Source: Chlorobiota bacterium (GTDB lineage Bacteria > Bacteroidota > Bacteroidia > Bacteroidales > F082). From it: DNA of 64,000 nucleotides. The position numbers and the translations under genes were made by a program. A model generated the notes under the pieces. That model ran no database searches and was not told the DNA's origin. It saw only the letters and a list, made by a program, of their open reading frames with translations. Shown here one piece after another: positions 42,864 to 51,806 of this stretch. The stretch is taken from the NCBI GenBank assembly GCA_013151215.1, contig JAADIS010000110.1, forward strand, positions 22,115-86,114, in the 5' to 3' direction. Positions within the stretch are counted from its first letter, which is position 1. Every line of letters starts with the position of its first letter.

Positions 42864-44084
42864 TTATTCATACCTCAAAGCCTTTGCCGGCGATATCCTG
42901 GTAATGTAGTAGCTAGGGCCTATAAGTATCAACAAGCTTAATAAGAATGTGGCCATATTTAAATATACGTAATAGCTAAAATATAATTCAACGGGCACAT
43001 AGTCAACATAATACGATTGGCTGGACAGCTTGATGATTTGAAAATAATATTGCAGAAAATACAAACCTAGTCCCCCTGCGTTTCCCCAAAGCATGCCCTT
43101 GCCAATGATATAGGCGGCTTTATGCAGAAATATTTTTCTGATCTGGGCATTTCGCATGCCCAGTGATTTTAATATCCCGATCATTGCTGTTCTTTCCATG
43201 ATAATTATAAAAAGTGTCGATACCATAGTGATTCCCGCTACTAATATCATCAGGGTCAAAACGACGGCCACATTGGTGTCGAGCAGGTCGAGCCAGTTAA
43301 ATATTTGTGGATATTCTTGTTTTATGCTGATTACTTGTAAGTTATAAGGGATAGACTTATAAAGCCCCATTTGTGTCTCATCGATAATATCCTGATTCTT
43401 ACAAAACAATTCAATAGTGCCAACCTGGTTTTCTGCCCAGCCGTTTAGTTTCCGGATATGTCGCAGATCACCTATGATATATCTGGAATCGAATTCTTCC
43501 AGGCTGGTTTTGTAAATCCCCGAGATTTTAAACTTCCTTCCCCTTGTCCTCGAATTATCCCCGCTTAAAAACCAAACCCGCAGGTCATCCCCGATTTTTA
43601 AATTTAACTTCCTCGACAAATCACTTGAAACAAGAATGCTGTCGTTCTTACTGCTAAAGTCGGGGATTTTTCCCTCTGTCAAGCTTTTGTTCAGGAAGTC
43701 CAGATTATAATCTTTGTCAAGCCCCTTGAAAACAATCCCCTGGATTTGCTTGTCGGTTTTGATTACCCCCGCCTTTTTGGCCGTAAAATTTATATATGCT
43801 ATGTTCTCATCGGCTTTTAAGTCTGCTATTAATTCGTTGTCAAGTGTAACGGCTTGTTCTTCAAGCGATTGGTTGTTGTCGAAGGCAACGATTTTGAGTT
43901 GGCTCGAAAAGCCCGTGACTTTTGAGCTTATGGTGTTCTTGAAACCTACAACTATGGCTATCGACAATATCATGACTGCCAATCCCAGGGAAATGCTGAG
44001 TATGGAAACCCTGATTACAGGGCCGGAAAAACTTTCTTTTCCTTTATTTGATATGCGATTGGCTATGAAGTACTCTAAATTCAA
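42864..44084 (-). CDS. LolC/E-type ABC transporter permease (FtsX/MacB family)
   Basis: This 406-residue inner-membrane protein has one N-terminal helix (~28-48), a large periplasmic domain (~50-270), then three helices at ~273-295, ~322-345 and ~375-397. It begins FIANRISNKGKESFSGPVIRVSILSISLGLAVMILSIAIVVGF, as LolC/LolE-like proteins do. ILKSLGMRNAQIRKIF near residue 306 is the conserved cytoplasmic coupling motif, and it ends with ISPAKALRYE. These permeases extract lipoproteins from the inner membrane. The ATPase partner is not in the window; the LolA-like carrier at 29210-29845 may act downstream of it. Confidence 0.88.
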   Translation of the reverse strand: MNLEYFIANRISNKGKESFSGPVIRVSILSISLGLAVMILSIAIVVGFKNTISSKVTGFSSQLKIVAFDNNQSLEEQAVTLDNELIADLKADENIAYINFTAKKAGVIKTDKQIQGIVFKGLDKDYNLDFLNKSLTEGKIPDFSSKNDSILVSSDLSRKLNLKIGDDLRVWFLSGDNSRTRGRKFKISGIYKTSLEEFDSRYIIGDLRHIRKLNGWAENQVGTIELFCKNQDIIDETQMGLYKSIPYNLQVISIKQEYPQIFNWLDLLDTNVAVVLTLMILVAGITMVSTLFIIIMERTAMIGILKSLGMRNAQIRKIFLHKAAYIIGKGMLWGNAGGLGLYFLQYYFQIIKLSSQSYYVDYVPVELYFSYYVYLNMATFLLSLLILIGPSYYITRISPAKALRYE

Positions 44085-44174
44085 TATATTTGATGTTTTT
44101 ATCAGAGGGCGAAATTACTAAATCATTTGATTGATAAACGGTATAATTCGCCATAGTAGGATATTTGAAACTTT

Positions 44175-45386
44175 ATGCCGGTAAATTTTATGCAAAATAT
44201 GATGTTGAAAAAAAGTTTTCTATTTGTTTTGGGCTTCACGATGTGCTCCTTAATCTTTGCTCAGGATATTCAGCTAACGGAATATGAGTCGATTACTACC
44301 GGCTCGCAGCGTTTCGGTATTTATGGTCCTGAACTGAGGGGGAAACGTGTTGCCGTGGTGGCCAACAAGGCTTCCATGGTCGGTGATGAGCATTTAATAG
44401 ATTTCCTTTTGCAGAAGGAGGTCAGGATAGCCAAAGTCTTTAGTCCGGAGCATGGCTTTAGGGCCGATGCCGCTGCGGGCGAATTGGTGGAGAGCGATAC
44501 CGATGCCATGACGGGCTTGCAAATAGTTTCGCTATACGGCTATCACAAAAAACCGACCCATAGTGATCTTGAGAACATCGATCTTGTGGTCTTCGACCTT
44601 CAGGATGTTGGTGTTCGCTTTTATACTTATATTTCTACACTGACTTATGTTATGGAGGCTTGTGCCGAAAACAACAAGCCCCTTATCTTGCTCGACCGCC
44701 CGAACCCAAATGCGTATTATGTTGACGGTCCTGTTTTGGAACCCGGATTCAAGTCATTTGTGGGAATGCATCCCGTTCCGATAGTTTATGGTATGACCAT
44801 AGGTGAGTTTGCGGTAATGATAAACGAAGAAGGCTGGCTTTACGGCGGCGTAAAATGTGATCTGGAAATAGTGGAAATGAAAAATTACACTCATGACATG
44901 ATTGTAAAATTACCCGTGAAGCCTTCGCCTAACCTTCCTGGCTGGGAGTCGGTCTATCTATATCCTTCGCTGTGTTTATTTGAGGGAACCGTTGTGAGCG
45001 TGGGGCGCGGAACCGATTATCCGTTCCAGGTTTTTGGCCATCCCGATTTGAAGGACGGCACTTATTCGTTTACTCCGGGGGCAAATCCCGGATCCCGGCA
45101 TCCAAAGCTCGAATCCAAAAAATGTTTTGGCCGCAATTTAACGGACTATGCCCATAATTATGCAAAAAACGAGGCAAGGATCAATTTAACTTGGTTGATA
45201 GCGAGTTATGACGCATTGGCTGATGAGGGCGTTTTTTTCAATGATTATTTCGACAAGCTTGCCGGAACGGACAAATTAAGGAAGCAAATCGAAAAAGGGT
45301 TTGGCCAGGATAAAATCAGGAACTCATGGAAGGCTAAGCTGGGCAAGTTTAAGAAAATACGTCAAAAATACCTTATATACGGATAA
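44175..45386 (+). CDS. namZ: Exo-beta-N-acetylmuramidase NamZ (DUF1343, GH171)
   Basis: A 403-residue secreted protein with a signal peptide that may begin at 44175 or at nearby in-frame ATGs (44199/44202). The DUF1343 hallmarks are LRGKRVAVVANKASMV near 52-67, the SPEHGFRADAAAGE motif near 96-109 (conserved Glu/His of the active site) and LQDVGVRFYTYISTL near 146-160. NamZ releases terminal MurNAc from peptidoglycan glycans. Together with the NagZ-like enzyme at 16053-18983 it suggests stepwise degradation of cell-wall glycan chains. It is followed one base after its stop by the Kef-type antiporter. Confidence 0.9.
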   Translation: MPVNFMQNMMLKKSFLFVLGFTMCSLIFAQDIQLTEYESITTGSQRFGIYGPELRGKRVAVVANKASMVGDEHLIDFLLQKEVRIAKVFSPEHGFRADAAAGELVESDTDAMTGLQIVSLYGYHKKPTHSDLENIDLVVFDLQDVGVRFYTYISTLTYVMEACAENNKPLILLDRPNPNAYYVDGPVLEPGFKSFVGMHPVPIVYGMTIGEFAVMINEEGWLYGGVKCDLEIVEMKNYTHDMIVKLPVKPSPNLPGWESVYLYPSLCLFEGTVVSVGRGTDYPFQVFGHPDLKDGTYSFTPGANPGSRHPKLESKKCFGRNLTDYAHNYAKNEARINLTWLIASYDALADEGVFFNDYFDKLAGTDKLRKQIEKGFGQDKIRNSWKAKLGKFKKIRQKYLIYG

Positions 45387-45387
45387 T

Positions 45388-47007
45388 ATGTTTGAGATAT
45401 GGAGCATTGATGCAATATGGATAAGCGTGGCTTTCTTTTTTGGGCTGCTTGCAAAGAAGGTCAATCTGCCCCCCCTGATAGGTTATCTGGCAGGTGGTTT
45501 TTTCCTCAACTTTATAGGTATAGCAGAAGGCGGAACGGCCCTGCATGTAATTTCCGAGCTTGGTATAATGCTTTTGCTCTTTACAATTGGTTTGAAACTA
45601 GATGTAAAATCTCTTTTGTCGAAGGATATATGGTTGTCGGCAGGCTTGCACATGGTCTTGAGCATATTGGCATTCAGCGCATTAGTATTTATCCTAAGTT
45701 TTTTTGGATTGAGTGGGATGGGCGGCCTCAGCATAGGATCGGCTATGATCATAGGTTTTGCGCTAAGTTTCTCAAGTACCGTATTTGCGGTTAAAATACT
45801 TGAGGAAAGGGGAGAGATAACCTCATATCATGGAAACTTATCTATTGGTATATTGATATTCCAGGATATTGTTGCCGTCGTTTACCTGACTTTTTCGAAA
45901 GGTGTATTGCCTAATTTGTGGGCGCTTGGTCTGCCAATCTATTTATTGCTCATCCGTTATGTCTTGGTTTGGTTCCTAAGATTGCTCGATAAAAACGAGC
46001 TGCTCACTCTTTTTGGCTTTCTGTCCGCTTTTGTTGCAGGGGCGTTCGCATTTGAGTTTTCCGGTATAAAACCTGATCTGGGAGCATTGGTTATTGGAAT
46101 GTTGTTGGGCTCTCATCCCCGTTCCAAGGTGTTGGCAAAACAGATGTTGGGGTTTAAGGATTTTTTCCTTATAGCCTTTTTTCTCAATATTGGGTTGTCG
46201 GGCTTGCCCGATATAAACATGCTTGTCGTAGCATTGCTGTTTGCCATGGCAATTCCATTGAAGGGAGGGCTCTTCATGCTTATCCTCACGCGGCTGAACC
46301 TAAGGGCGCGCACTGCATGGCTTGTTACGCTTAGTCTGTCGAATTATAGTGAATTTGGTTTAATAATAGCCGCATTGGGTTATAAGAATGGCATGCTTGA
46401 TGAAAAATGGTTGATCATTATCGCCCTCGCCCTCTCTTTTTCATATCTTCTTGTTTCTCCTTTAAACGCTCATGCCCATAGCCTTTATCAGAAATTCTCT
46501 GATATATTGATGAAGTTGAACACCAAAACTGACCATCCCGACGACCAACCATTGGACCTGGGCGATGCCAGGGTGGTTATCTGCGGAATGGGCCATGTTG
46601 GCAGGGCGGCATACCATCAGCTCACGAAAAAGTATGGCAATAAAGTTATTGCAATCGACTACGACAGGATGGTCGTGAGCAGCTTGAGCAAGACCAACAA
46701 AAACATAGTGTGGGGCGATACTACTGATTTCAATTTCTGGAGGAATGTGAACATGCCCGATGCCGAGCTGATTATGATGACCATGCATGATTTTGCCTCT
46801 AACAACAACACGGCCCTGGCTTTACAAAAGTGCTCAAATACCAAGGTAAAGATCTCGGCGCCGGGATATACCCCTGAAGAGCATAGCAGCTTGAAAGATA
46901 GTGGAGTTGACTATGTTTATAATTATTATAGCCGCGCAGGATCGGAATTTGCTACGGGTTTTCTTAATTTCCTCGAAAACAGGGAGAATGAGGACATGGA
47001 AACCTGA
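45388..47007 (+). CDS. Kef-type monovalent cation:proton antiporter with RCK domain
   Basis: A 539-residue protein from the ATG at 45388, one base after the namZ stop; a longer in-frame start inside namZ is rejected. Residues ~1-385 have 12 or so membrane helices of the CPA2 family, with LPPLIGYLAGGFFLNFIGI near 29-47, a GIMLLLFTIGL helix near 65-75 and an LSFSSTVFAVKILEERGE motif. The C-terminal TrkA_N/RCK domain begins ARVVICGMGHVGRAAYHQL near 395-413 (GxGxxG nucleotide site) and includes DTTDFNFWRNV. It exchanges K+ or Na+ for protons and is gated by nucleotide. Confidence 0.9.
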   Translation: MFEIWSIDAIWISVAFFFGLLAKKVNLPPLIGYLAGGFFLNFIGIAEGGTALHVISELGIMLLLFTIGLKLDVKSLLSKDIWLSAGLHMVLSILAFSALVFILSFFGLSGMGGLSIGSAMIIGFALSFSSTVFAVKILEERGEITSYHGNLSIGILIFQDIVAVVYLTFSKGVLPNLWALGLPIYLLLIRYVLVWFLRLLDKNELLTLFGFLSAFVAGAFAFEFSGIKPDLGALVIGMLLGSHPRSKVLAKQMLGFKDFFLIAFFLNIGLSGLPDINMLVVALLFAMAIPLKGGLFMLILTRLNLRARTAWLVTLSLSNYSEFGLIIAALGYKNGMLDEKWLIIIALALSFSYLLVSPLNAHAHSLYQKFSDILMKLNTKTDHPDDQPLDLGDARVVICGMGHVGRAAYHQLTKKYGNKVIAIDYDRMVVSSLSKTNKNIVWGDTTDFNFWRNVNMPDAELIMMTMHDFASNNNTALALQKCSNTKVKISAPGYTPEEHSSLKDSGVDYVYNYYSRAGSEFATGFLNFLENRENEDMET

Positions 47008-47349
47008 TCACTCTGCCACAAGCGATTTTATTTTCAGCTCCTTGCCGTTTAAGGTCTCTATAAAATATCCCTTGCACTTTGGGCATTGATCGAAGGCTGT
47101 CATGATCTCAAACTCATGACCGCAATCCTTACACCTTCCATTTGCCTGAATTTTGTTCACAACAATTTTAGCACCATCGAGCAAAGTGTTCCTTGTTGCC
47201 GATTCCATGGCAAAATCCAGGGCATGAAACTCTATTCCCGCCATTGTTCCAATATCCAGGACCAATTCGCTTATGGTATCCGAGTTGACCTTTCTGGCCT
47301 CTTCTTCAGCAATTTCTATTATGCTTAACGCAATGGAGAATTCGTGCAT
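47008..47349 (-). CDS. hypA: Hydrogenase nickel-incorporation protein HypA
   Basis: A 113-residue protein of the usual HypA length. It begins MHEFSIALSIIEIAEE; the N-terminal MHE binds nickel. A zinc site is formed by CKDC (~73-76) and CPKC (~88-91). It delivers nickel to [NiFe] hydrogenase or urease. No other hyp, hydrogenase or urease gene is in the window, so it is an orphan here. It abuts the convergent antiporter gene. Confidence 0.92.
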   Translation of the reverse strand: MHEFSIALSIIEIAEEEARKVNSDTISELVLDIGTMAGIEFHALDFAMESATRNTLLDGAKIVVNKIQANGRCKDCGHEFEIMTAFDQCPKCKGYFIETLNGKELKIKSLVAE

Positions 47350-47424
47350 ATACTTTTTGTTTAGGTGGCAAAAAAGGAAATCCCCACCTTCTTATCCCTA
47401 AAACCTATTGAAACCCCTTAATGT

Positions 47425-48621
47425 TTATGTTCTTCCCGGATAAACTTTTAGTGCCTCTTCCAGAACCTTGACCGAGCTCTTCAAATCATCCAGCTTAAGT
47501 ACATAACTGATCCTCACCTCATCTTTTCCCCTTCCCGGGCTTGAATAGAACCCTGTTGCGGGGGCGAGCATAACAGTTTGGTCCTCAAACGAAAAATCTT
47601 CTAAGAGCCATTTGCAGAACTTGTCGGAATCATCGATGGGAAGTTTGGCCATAACATAAAATGCGCCAAGCGGTTTAGGGCAATAAGCATCTTTTATCTT
47701 GTTTATTCCTTCAACAACGGCATTTCGGCGGGCAAGATATTCTTCTTTTACTTTTACGAAATATTCTTCAGGTGTATCAACGGCGGCCTCGGCGGCAATC
47801 TGCCCGAAAGATGGTGGGCTTAAGCGGGCCTGGGCGAATTTCAGGGCAGTGGCCATCAATTCCTTGTTTTTTGAGGCCAGCCATCCCACTCGAACGCCGC
47901 ATGCGCTATACCTTTTTGAAACGGAATCGATCAGGATAGTGTTTTCTTCTATGCCATCGAGGTACATTGCTGAGTAATGAACCTTGCCATCATAGGTAAA
48001 CTCGCGATAAACCTCGTCTGCAATAAGGAAAAGGTCGTGTTTCTTCACAATGTCCCTAAGCGTTTCCAATTCTTGTCTCGAATACAAATAACCGGTAGGG
48101 TTGTTCGGGTTGCAGACCAAGATGGCCTTGGTCTTATCACTTATGTTTTTCTCGAAATCTTCGATGGGGGGGAGGGAGAAACCTGTTTCGATGGAAGAGA
48201 ATATCGGTTTTACGTTAATCCCTGCATTTTTGGCAAAACCGTTATAGTTAGCGTAAAAAGGCTCCGGTATAATCACTTCGTCCTCGGGGTCCATAATGGA
48301 CTGAAAAGCGAAAAGCAATGCTTCCGAGGCGCCGGACCCAACTATTATCTCTTCCGGGCCAAGTTCGATATCAACAGTTTTGTAATAGTAGGAAAGCCGT
48401 TTTCTCAAAGATAAATTCCCGGCCGAATGGCTGTAAACAACAACCTCCTCCGAGAAATCCCGTACTGCCTTCAGGGCAACCTCCGGAGTTTCTATGTCGG
48501 GCTGACCTATGTTTAGATGGTGAACTTTTACGCCCCTGCTTTTTGCCGCTTCTGCAAACGGCACAAGTTTCCGGATTGGGGATTCGGGCATAGAATGCCC
48601 CTTTGCTGAAATTTTCAACAT
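47425..48621 (-). CDS. Aspartate aminotransferase-like class I/II aminotransferase
   Basis: A 398-residue PLP enzyme with pyridoxal-binding motifs. These are VGSGASEALLFAF near 94-106, PEPFYANYNGFA near 119-130, NPNNPTGYLYS near 171-181, ADEVYREFTY near 201-210, and the Schiff-base lysine K236 in DSVSKRYSACGVRVGW. Arg near the end (DEVRISYVLK) binds the substrate carboxylate. It transfers the amino group between aspartate (or another amino acid) and 2-oxoglutarate. The exact substrate cannot be fixed from sequence. Single gene, 32 bp after the DUF1573 gene. Confidence 0.9.
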   Translation of the reverse strand: MLKISAKGHSMPESPIRKLVPFAEAAKSRGVKVHHLNIGQPDIETPEVALKAVRDFSEEVVVYSHSAGNLSLRKRLSYYYKTVDIELGPEEIIVGSGASEALLFAFQSIMDPEDEVIIPEPFYANYNGFAKNAGINVKPIFSSIETGFSLPPIEDFEKNISDKTKAILVCNPNNPTGYLYSRQELETLRDIVKKHDLFLIADEVYREFTYDGKVHYSAMYLDGIEENTILIDSVSKRYSACGVRVGWLASKNKELMATALKFAQARLSPPSFGQIAAEAAVDTPEEYFVKVKEEYLARRNAVVEGINKIKDAYCPKPLGAFYVMAKLPIDDSDKFCKWLLEDFSFEDQTVMLAPATGFYSSPGRGKDEVRISYVLKLDDLKSSVKVLEEALKVYPGRT

Positions 48622-48653
48622 AATACCTTTGTTTCGGATTTAAGGAAAATAAA

Positions 48654-49121
48654 TTATTTTTTGTCGTTAAGTGGTGCGGAACCAATGCTGGTTGGCTTTT
48701 CCGGCAAGGCTTCCGCAGGCTTGGGGATAACTTTGCCTTTAATTCTTAAAATAACTGTCTTCGAGTTTGAAAAAACAGTGACCGATTTGTTGAAAGTACC
48801 GGCTTTATGAGTGTTATAGGTAACTTTTATCTCGCTTGATTCACCTGGTAAAATCGGTTCTTTCGGCCATGAAGGAACAGTGCATCCGCATGAGGATCTT
48901 GGCTTCGAAAGGATTAAGGGCTCATTGCCGTTGTTCGTGAACTCAAATTTGTAGGTTCCGTCAGCGTTAAGATAAATCTCGCCGTAATCGTGCGATGTTG
49001 TCTTAAATTTGATCTCAGGCCCGTTCTTCTTTTTTGCCGCACCGTCTTTTGATGCACTGTCTTGAGCGTTTAGGGTGAAAATACCCATCATTAAAATTGC
49101 TGCAATTATAATCTTTTTCAT
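48654..49121 (-). CDS. DUF1573 family secreted protein
   Basis: A 155-residue protein with a signal peptide (cut near LNAQ). A single canonical DUF1573 domain contains FKTTSHDYGEIYLNADG, the SSCGCTVPSWPKEPILPGESSEI motif near 79-101 and VTVFSNSKTVILRIKGKV. The two cysteines of SCGC may form a disulfide or bind metal. Periplasmic or surface location, function unknown. It is upstream of the aminotransferase gene and has its own -7 box. Confidence 0.88.
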   Translation of the reverse strand: MKKIIIAAILMMGIFTLNAQDSASKDGAAKKKNGPEIKFKTTSHDYGEIYLNADGTYKFEFTNNGNEPLILSKPRSSCGCTVPSWPKEPILPGESSEIKVTYNTHKAGTFNKSVTVFSNSKTVILRIKGKVIPKPAEALPEKPTSIGSAPLNDKK

Positions 49122-49154
49122 TTTAATAATTTTAAAAAATTAATTATAGAACGC

Positions 49155-49162
49155 CAAAATTA
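49155..49162 (-). promoter_or_regulatory. -7 box (TAATTTTG) for the DUF1573 gene
   Basis: On the minus strand TAATTTTG matches TAnnTTTG, 33 bases upstream of the ATG at 49121. Confidence 0.45.
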
Positions 49163-49211
49163 ATAATACTTGGATAATTTTGGCCAATAATCGAAGATAT
49201 TTAATTTTTTT

Positions 49212-49643
49212 TCACTTTATCCTGCGGTGGACGGTGCGCGAATCGCGGTAATCCTCAAGTGTCCTGGATTTTAAGAAAGTGACGAAGTTCCTTGTTATAT
49301 CAATGGTAAGCTCATCGAACACACAACTGCCGAAGGGGCAAATGTCGTGGTCGATGGGGCATTCGGCAATAGTGATTTTTCCTTCGATGGCCTCGTAAAT
49401 CTCAAGCATTGTTATCTCGGCAGGTTTTATCTTAAGGTAAAAGCCGCCGGCAGGGCCCCTGTTCGACCCCAGGAAGCCTTCCTTGACTAATTTTTGTAAG
49501 ACTTTGGCAACGTGGAACCTGGAACTTGAGATAGATTCGGAAATAGAGTTTACGTTCACTTGCGCCCCCTTGTCGTTTGCAATTATTATCATGCTGTGCA
49601 ACGCGATTGTAACTGCTTCGGTTATGTTTAAAACTTTTGCCAT
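49212..49643 (-). CDS. Rrf2-family transcriptional regulator with cluster-type cysteines
   Basis: A 143-residue regulator with an N-terminal winged helix (AVTIALHSMIIIA; SSRFHVAKVLQKLVKEGFLGSNRGPAGGFYL) as in IscR/NsrR/CymR. Three cysteines at 95, 102 and 107 (CPIDHDICPFGSC) are placed where Rrf2 proteins ligate an Fe-S cluster, so it may sense redox state, iron, NO or sulfur. The gene faces away from the metal exporter and cysH. A perfect 10-bp inverted repeat brackets its own -7 box (49666-49673), suggesting autorepression. Confidence 0.9.
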   Translation of the reverse strand: MAKVLNITEAVTIALHSMIIIANDKGAQVNVNSISESISSSRFHVAKVLQKLVKEGFLGSNRGPAGGFYLKIKPAEITMLEIYEAIEGKITIAECPIDHDICPFGSCVFDELTIDITRNFVTFLKSRTLEDYRDSRTVHRRIK

Positions 49644-49646
49644 AAT

Positions 49647-49681
49647 TAATTAAGTATTCAGCCACCAAAATTACTTAATTA
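49647..49681. promoter_or_regulatory. Probable Rrf2 autoregulatory operator overlapping the promoter
   Basis: TAATTAAGTA (49647-49656) and TACTTAATTA (49672-49681) form a perfect 10-bp dyad with a 15-base centre. The minus-strand -7 box TAATTTTG (49673-49666) overlaps the centre and right arm, and the Rrf2 start codon lies three bases past the left arm. Confidence 0.5.
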
Positions 49682-49851
49682 TGGAATACCTATTATATTA
49701 ACAGGGTATAAATTGTAATACAGTATATTTCGCAGGGCAGAAATGCAGGTGCAAAGCCGAGATTATATGAAATCGCCAAGCTTGACGGCAATTTGAGTGT
49801 CATAATCGACCCCGGCAAGATATCTTGCTTCAAAAATTATTATTAATAAAC

Positions 49852-49859
49852 TACTTTTG
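49852..49859 (+). promoter_or_regulatory. -7 box (TACTTTTG) for the metal exporter gene
   Basis: TACTTTTG matches TAnnTTTG. It ends only 14 bases before the GTG start, implying a very short leader. Confidence 0.45.
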
Positions 49860-49873
49860 CGAAAAACTAATTC

Positions 49874-50941
49874 GTGGCAAATTTATTATCCATATTGCAA
49901 CAAAGCCTCGTGATCGCGCTTTTCGTGATGGCCATGATGTTGCTTATCGAGTATTTAAACATCTTGTCGCAGGGCAATTGGAGTAAGAAACTTGAGTCCA
50001 GCCACAGCATGCAAATCGTATTTGGTGCTTTTCTCGGAATAATACCGGGATGTCTGGGAGCATATACTGCCGTGTCCCTTTATCTCCATAACATCTTTAG
50101 CACCGGGGCGCTGGTTGCTACTTTGATAGCCACTTCGGGCGATGAGGCTTTTTTTATGTTCTCGGTTATTCCCGACAAGGCTATCGTCTTGCAGTTGATA
50201 TTGTTCGTAGTAGCAGTCGTGAGCGGGTTCGCCGTGAACGCATTTACGAAAAAGCGTTTGTTTGCATACTCCCAAAAGCATTTCCATATTCATAAAAACG
50301 AGGTCGATTGTATTTGTTTTGATACCAAGGAAATGCTTTTGCAGCTGAAGAGGATATCCCTGACAAGAATACTGTTGTTGCTGGGCTTGATGATTTTGCT
50401 CGTTTTTGTTGTTCTGAATATGCTTGATGGGCATCATGATAACCAAAGTGCGCAACTTATTTTAAACCGGCATGAACATCCTTTGTGGATCAGCATAACT
50501 TTTATTGTGGTTCTTGCATTGTCCTTTCTGATAGTATTGACCGTTAACGACCATTTCTTGAAGGCACATGTGCTAAACCACATACTCAAAAAGCATTTCC
50601 TGAGAATCTTCCTTTGGACTTTCGGTACATTGTTCTTGCTTTCGGTGCTAGACACATATTTGAATCTCGATGATCTGGTCGGCAATAATTTATATGTTGT
50701 TTTAATAATTGCAATCCTGGTGGGGATTATCCCCGAATCGGGACCGCACATGATTTTTGTGCTCTTATTTGCCAACGGAAGCATTCCCCTTAGTATTCTC
50801 CTCGCAAGTTCAATAGTGCAGGATGGCCATGGAAGCCTTCCCCTGCTTGCTGAGTCGCGAAAAAGTTTCGTGCTTGTTAAACTTATAAATATCGCTGTGG
50901 GTTTGCTTGTTGGTATGGCCGGTATCATGACAGGATATTGA
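49874..50941 (+). CDS. ArsP_2-type putative metal exporter (10 TM)
   Basis: A 355-residue membrane protein with ten or so helices, resembling the ArsP_2 / putative 10TM heavy-metal exporter family. Two similar halves carry GAFLGIIPGCLGAYTAVSLY (~50-69) and VGIIPESGPHMIFVLLFANG (~288-307), with a conserved Pro-Gly/Ser re-entrant-looking motif in each. A central cytoplasmic loop is rich in His and Cys (KHFHIHKNEVDCICFD), as would suit metal binding. The start is a GTG at 49874; no upstream ATG fits. Metal specificity is unknown. It diverges from the Rrf2 gene and is followed by cysH after 53 bp. Confidence 0.78.
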   Translation: MANLLSILQQSLVIALFVMAMMLLIEYLNILSQGNWSKKLESSHSMQIVFGAFLGIIPGCLGAYTAVSLYLHNIFSTGALVATLIATSGDEAFFMFSVIPDKAIVLQLILFVVAVVSGFAVNAFTKKRLFAYSQKHFHIHKNEVDCICFDTKEMLLQLKRISLTRILLLLGLMILLVFVVLNMLDGHHDNQSAQLILNRHEHPLWISITFIVVLALSFLIVLTVNDHFLKAHVLNHILKKHFLRIFLWTFGTLFLLSVLDTYLNLDDLVGNNLYVVLIIAILVGIIPESGPHMIFVLLFANGSIPLSILLASSIVQDGHGSLPLLAESRKSFVLVKLINIAVGLLVGMAGIMTGY

Positions 50942-50961
50942 TAATGCTAAACTTATTTTCA

Positions 50962-50969
50962 TAAATTTG
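50962..50969 (+). promoter_or_regulatory. -7 box (TAAATTTG) for cysH
   Basis: TAAATTTG matches TAnnTTTG and is 25 bases upstream of the cysH ATG at 50995. Confidence 0.45.
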
Positions 50970-50994
50970 CGGCTTCACAAATAGAATCATACTA

Positions 50995-51702
50995 ATGGAT
51001 ATTCAAGAAAATATAGATCTGTGGAACAAACAGCTGGAGCAGGCGACGGCCGAGGATATTATTGCATTCTTCACTTCACGTTTTAGGGAAAAAATTGCTC
51101 TTTCATCTAGTATGGGGCTTGAGGATCAGGTGCTTACCTCTATGCTTGTGGCGCAAAGCCCTGAAACCGGGATATTTACGCTTGATACTGCAAGGTTGTT
51201 CCCGGAGACTTATGATTTAATAGACCTGACATCCAAAAAATATAAAAAACCCATTAAAGTGTTTTTTCCCGATCCTGCGGAAGTGGAAGAAATGGTAGCT
51301 GAAAAAGGTATCAACTTGTTTTACGATAGTATCGGAAACAGAAAGCTCTGTTGTGGGATCCGAAAAATAAAACCGCTTCAAAGAGCCCTCAAAGACCTGG
51401 ATGCATGGATTACGGGCTTGAGAAGGGATCAATCGGTAACAAGGACTGAAATGAACATTGTTGAATGGGACGGGAATAACGGACTTATTAAGGTTAATCC
51501 GCTCATCAACTGGACGGAAGAGGACGTTTGGAAATATGTAAACGACAATAATATCCCTTTTAACAAGCTGCATAAAAAGGGTTTTGCAAGTATTGGCTGC
51601 CAGCCATGTACGCACGCCATAGCTCAAGGCGAGGACCTTAGGGCCGGCCGGTGGTGGTGGGAAAACCCCGAAACCAAGGAATGCGGGCTGCATGCAAGGT
51701 AA
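50995..51702 (+). CDS. cysH: Adenylylsulfate/phosphoadenylylsulfate reductase
   Basis: A 235-residue enzyme that reduces APS or PAPS to sulfite in assimilatory sulfate reduction. PAPS-binding elements are SSSMGLEDQVLTSML near 37-51 and TLDTARLFPETYDL near 62-75. Cys119-Cys120 and Cys202/Cys205 (CQPC) form the CC...CxxC set that ligates a 4Fe-4S cluster. This points to the APS-reducing type. The redox-active Cys230 is in ECGLH at the C terminus. Being next to a cluster-bearing Rrf2 regulator, it may be part of that regulon (inference). Confidence 0.93.
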   Translation: MDIQENIDLWNKQLEQATAEDIIAFFTSRFREKIALSSSMGLEDQVLTSMLVAQSPETGIFTLDTARLFPETYDLIDLTSKKYKKPIKVFFPDPAEVEEMVAEKGINLFYDSIGNRKLCCGIRKIKPLQRALKDLDAWITGLRRDQSVTRTEMNIVEWDGNNGLIKVNPLINWTEEDVWKYVNDNNIPFNKLHKKGFASIGCQPCTHAIAQGEDLRAGRWWWENPETKECGLHAR

Positions 51703-51806
51703 ACAGGGTGGGCAGCTTTCTTTGCAAGACCCCTGGGTGGCTGAAATAATTGAAAGTCGGTAATACTTATTCCTTTTGATAATAAATTGCTCTGTAATCT
51801 GAAAAA

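Noticed and set aside
45301..45387. Extended start for the Kef-type antiporter inside namZ
   Set aside because: The extension is polar and overlaps the namZ coding end; the ATG one base after the namZ stop gives a normal membrane-protein start.
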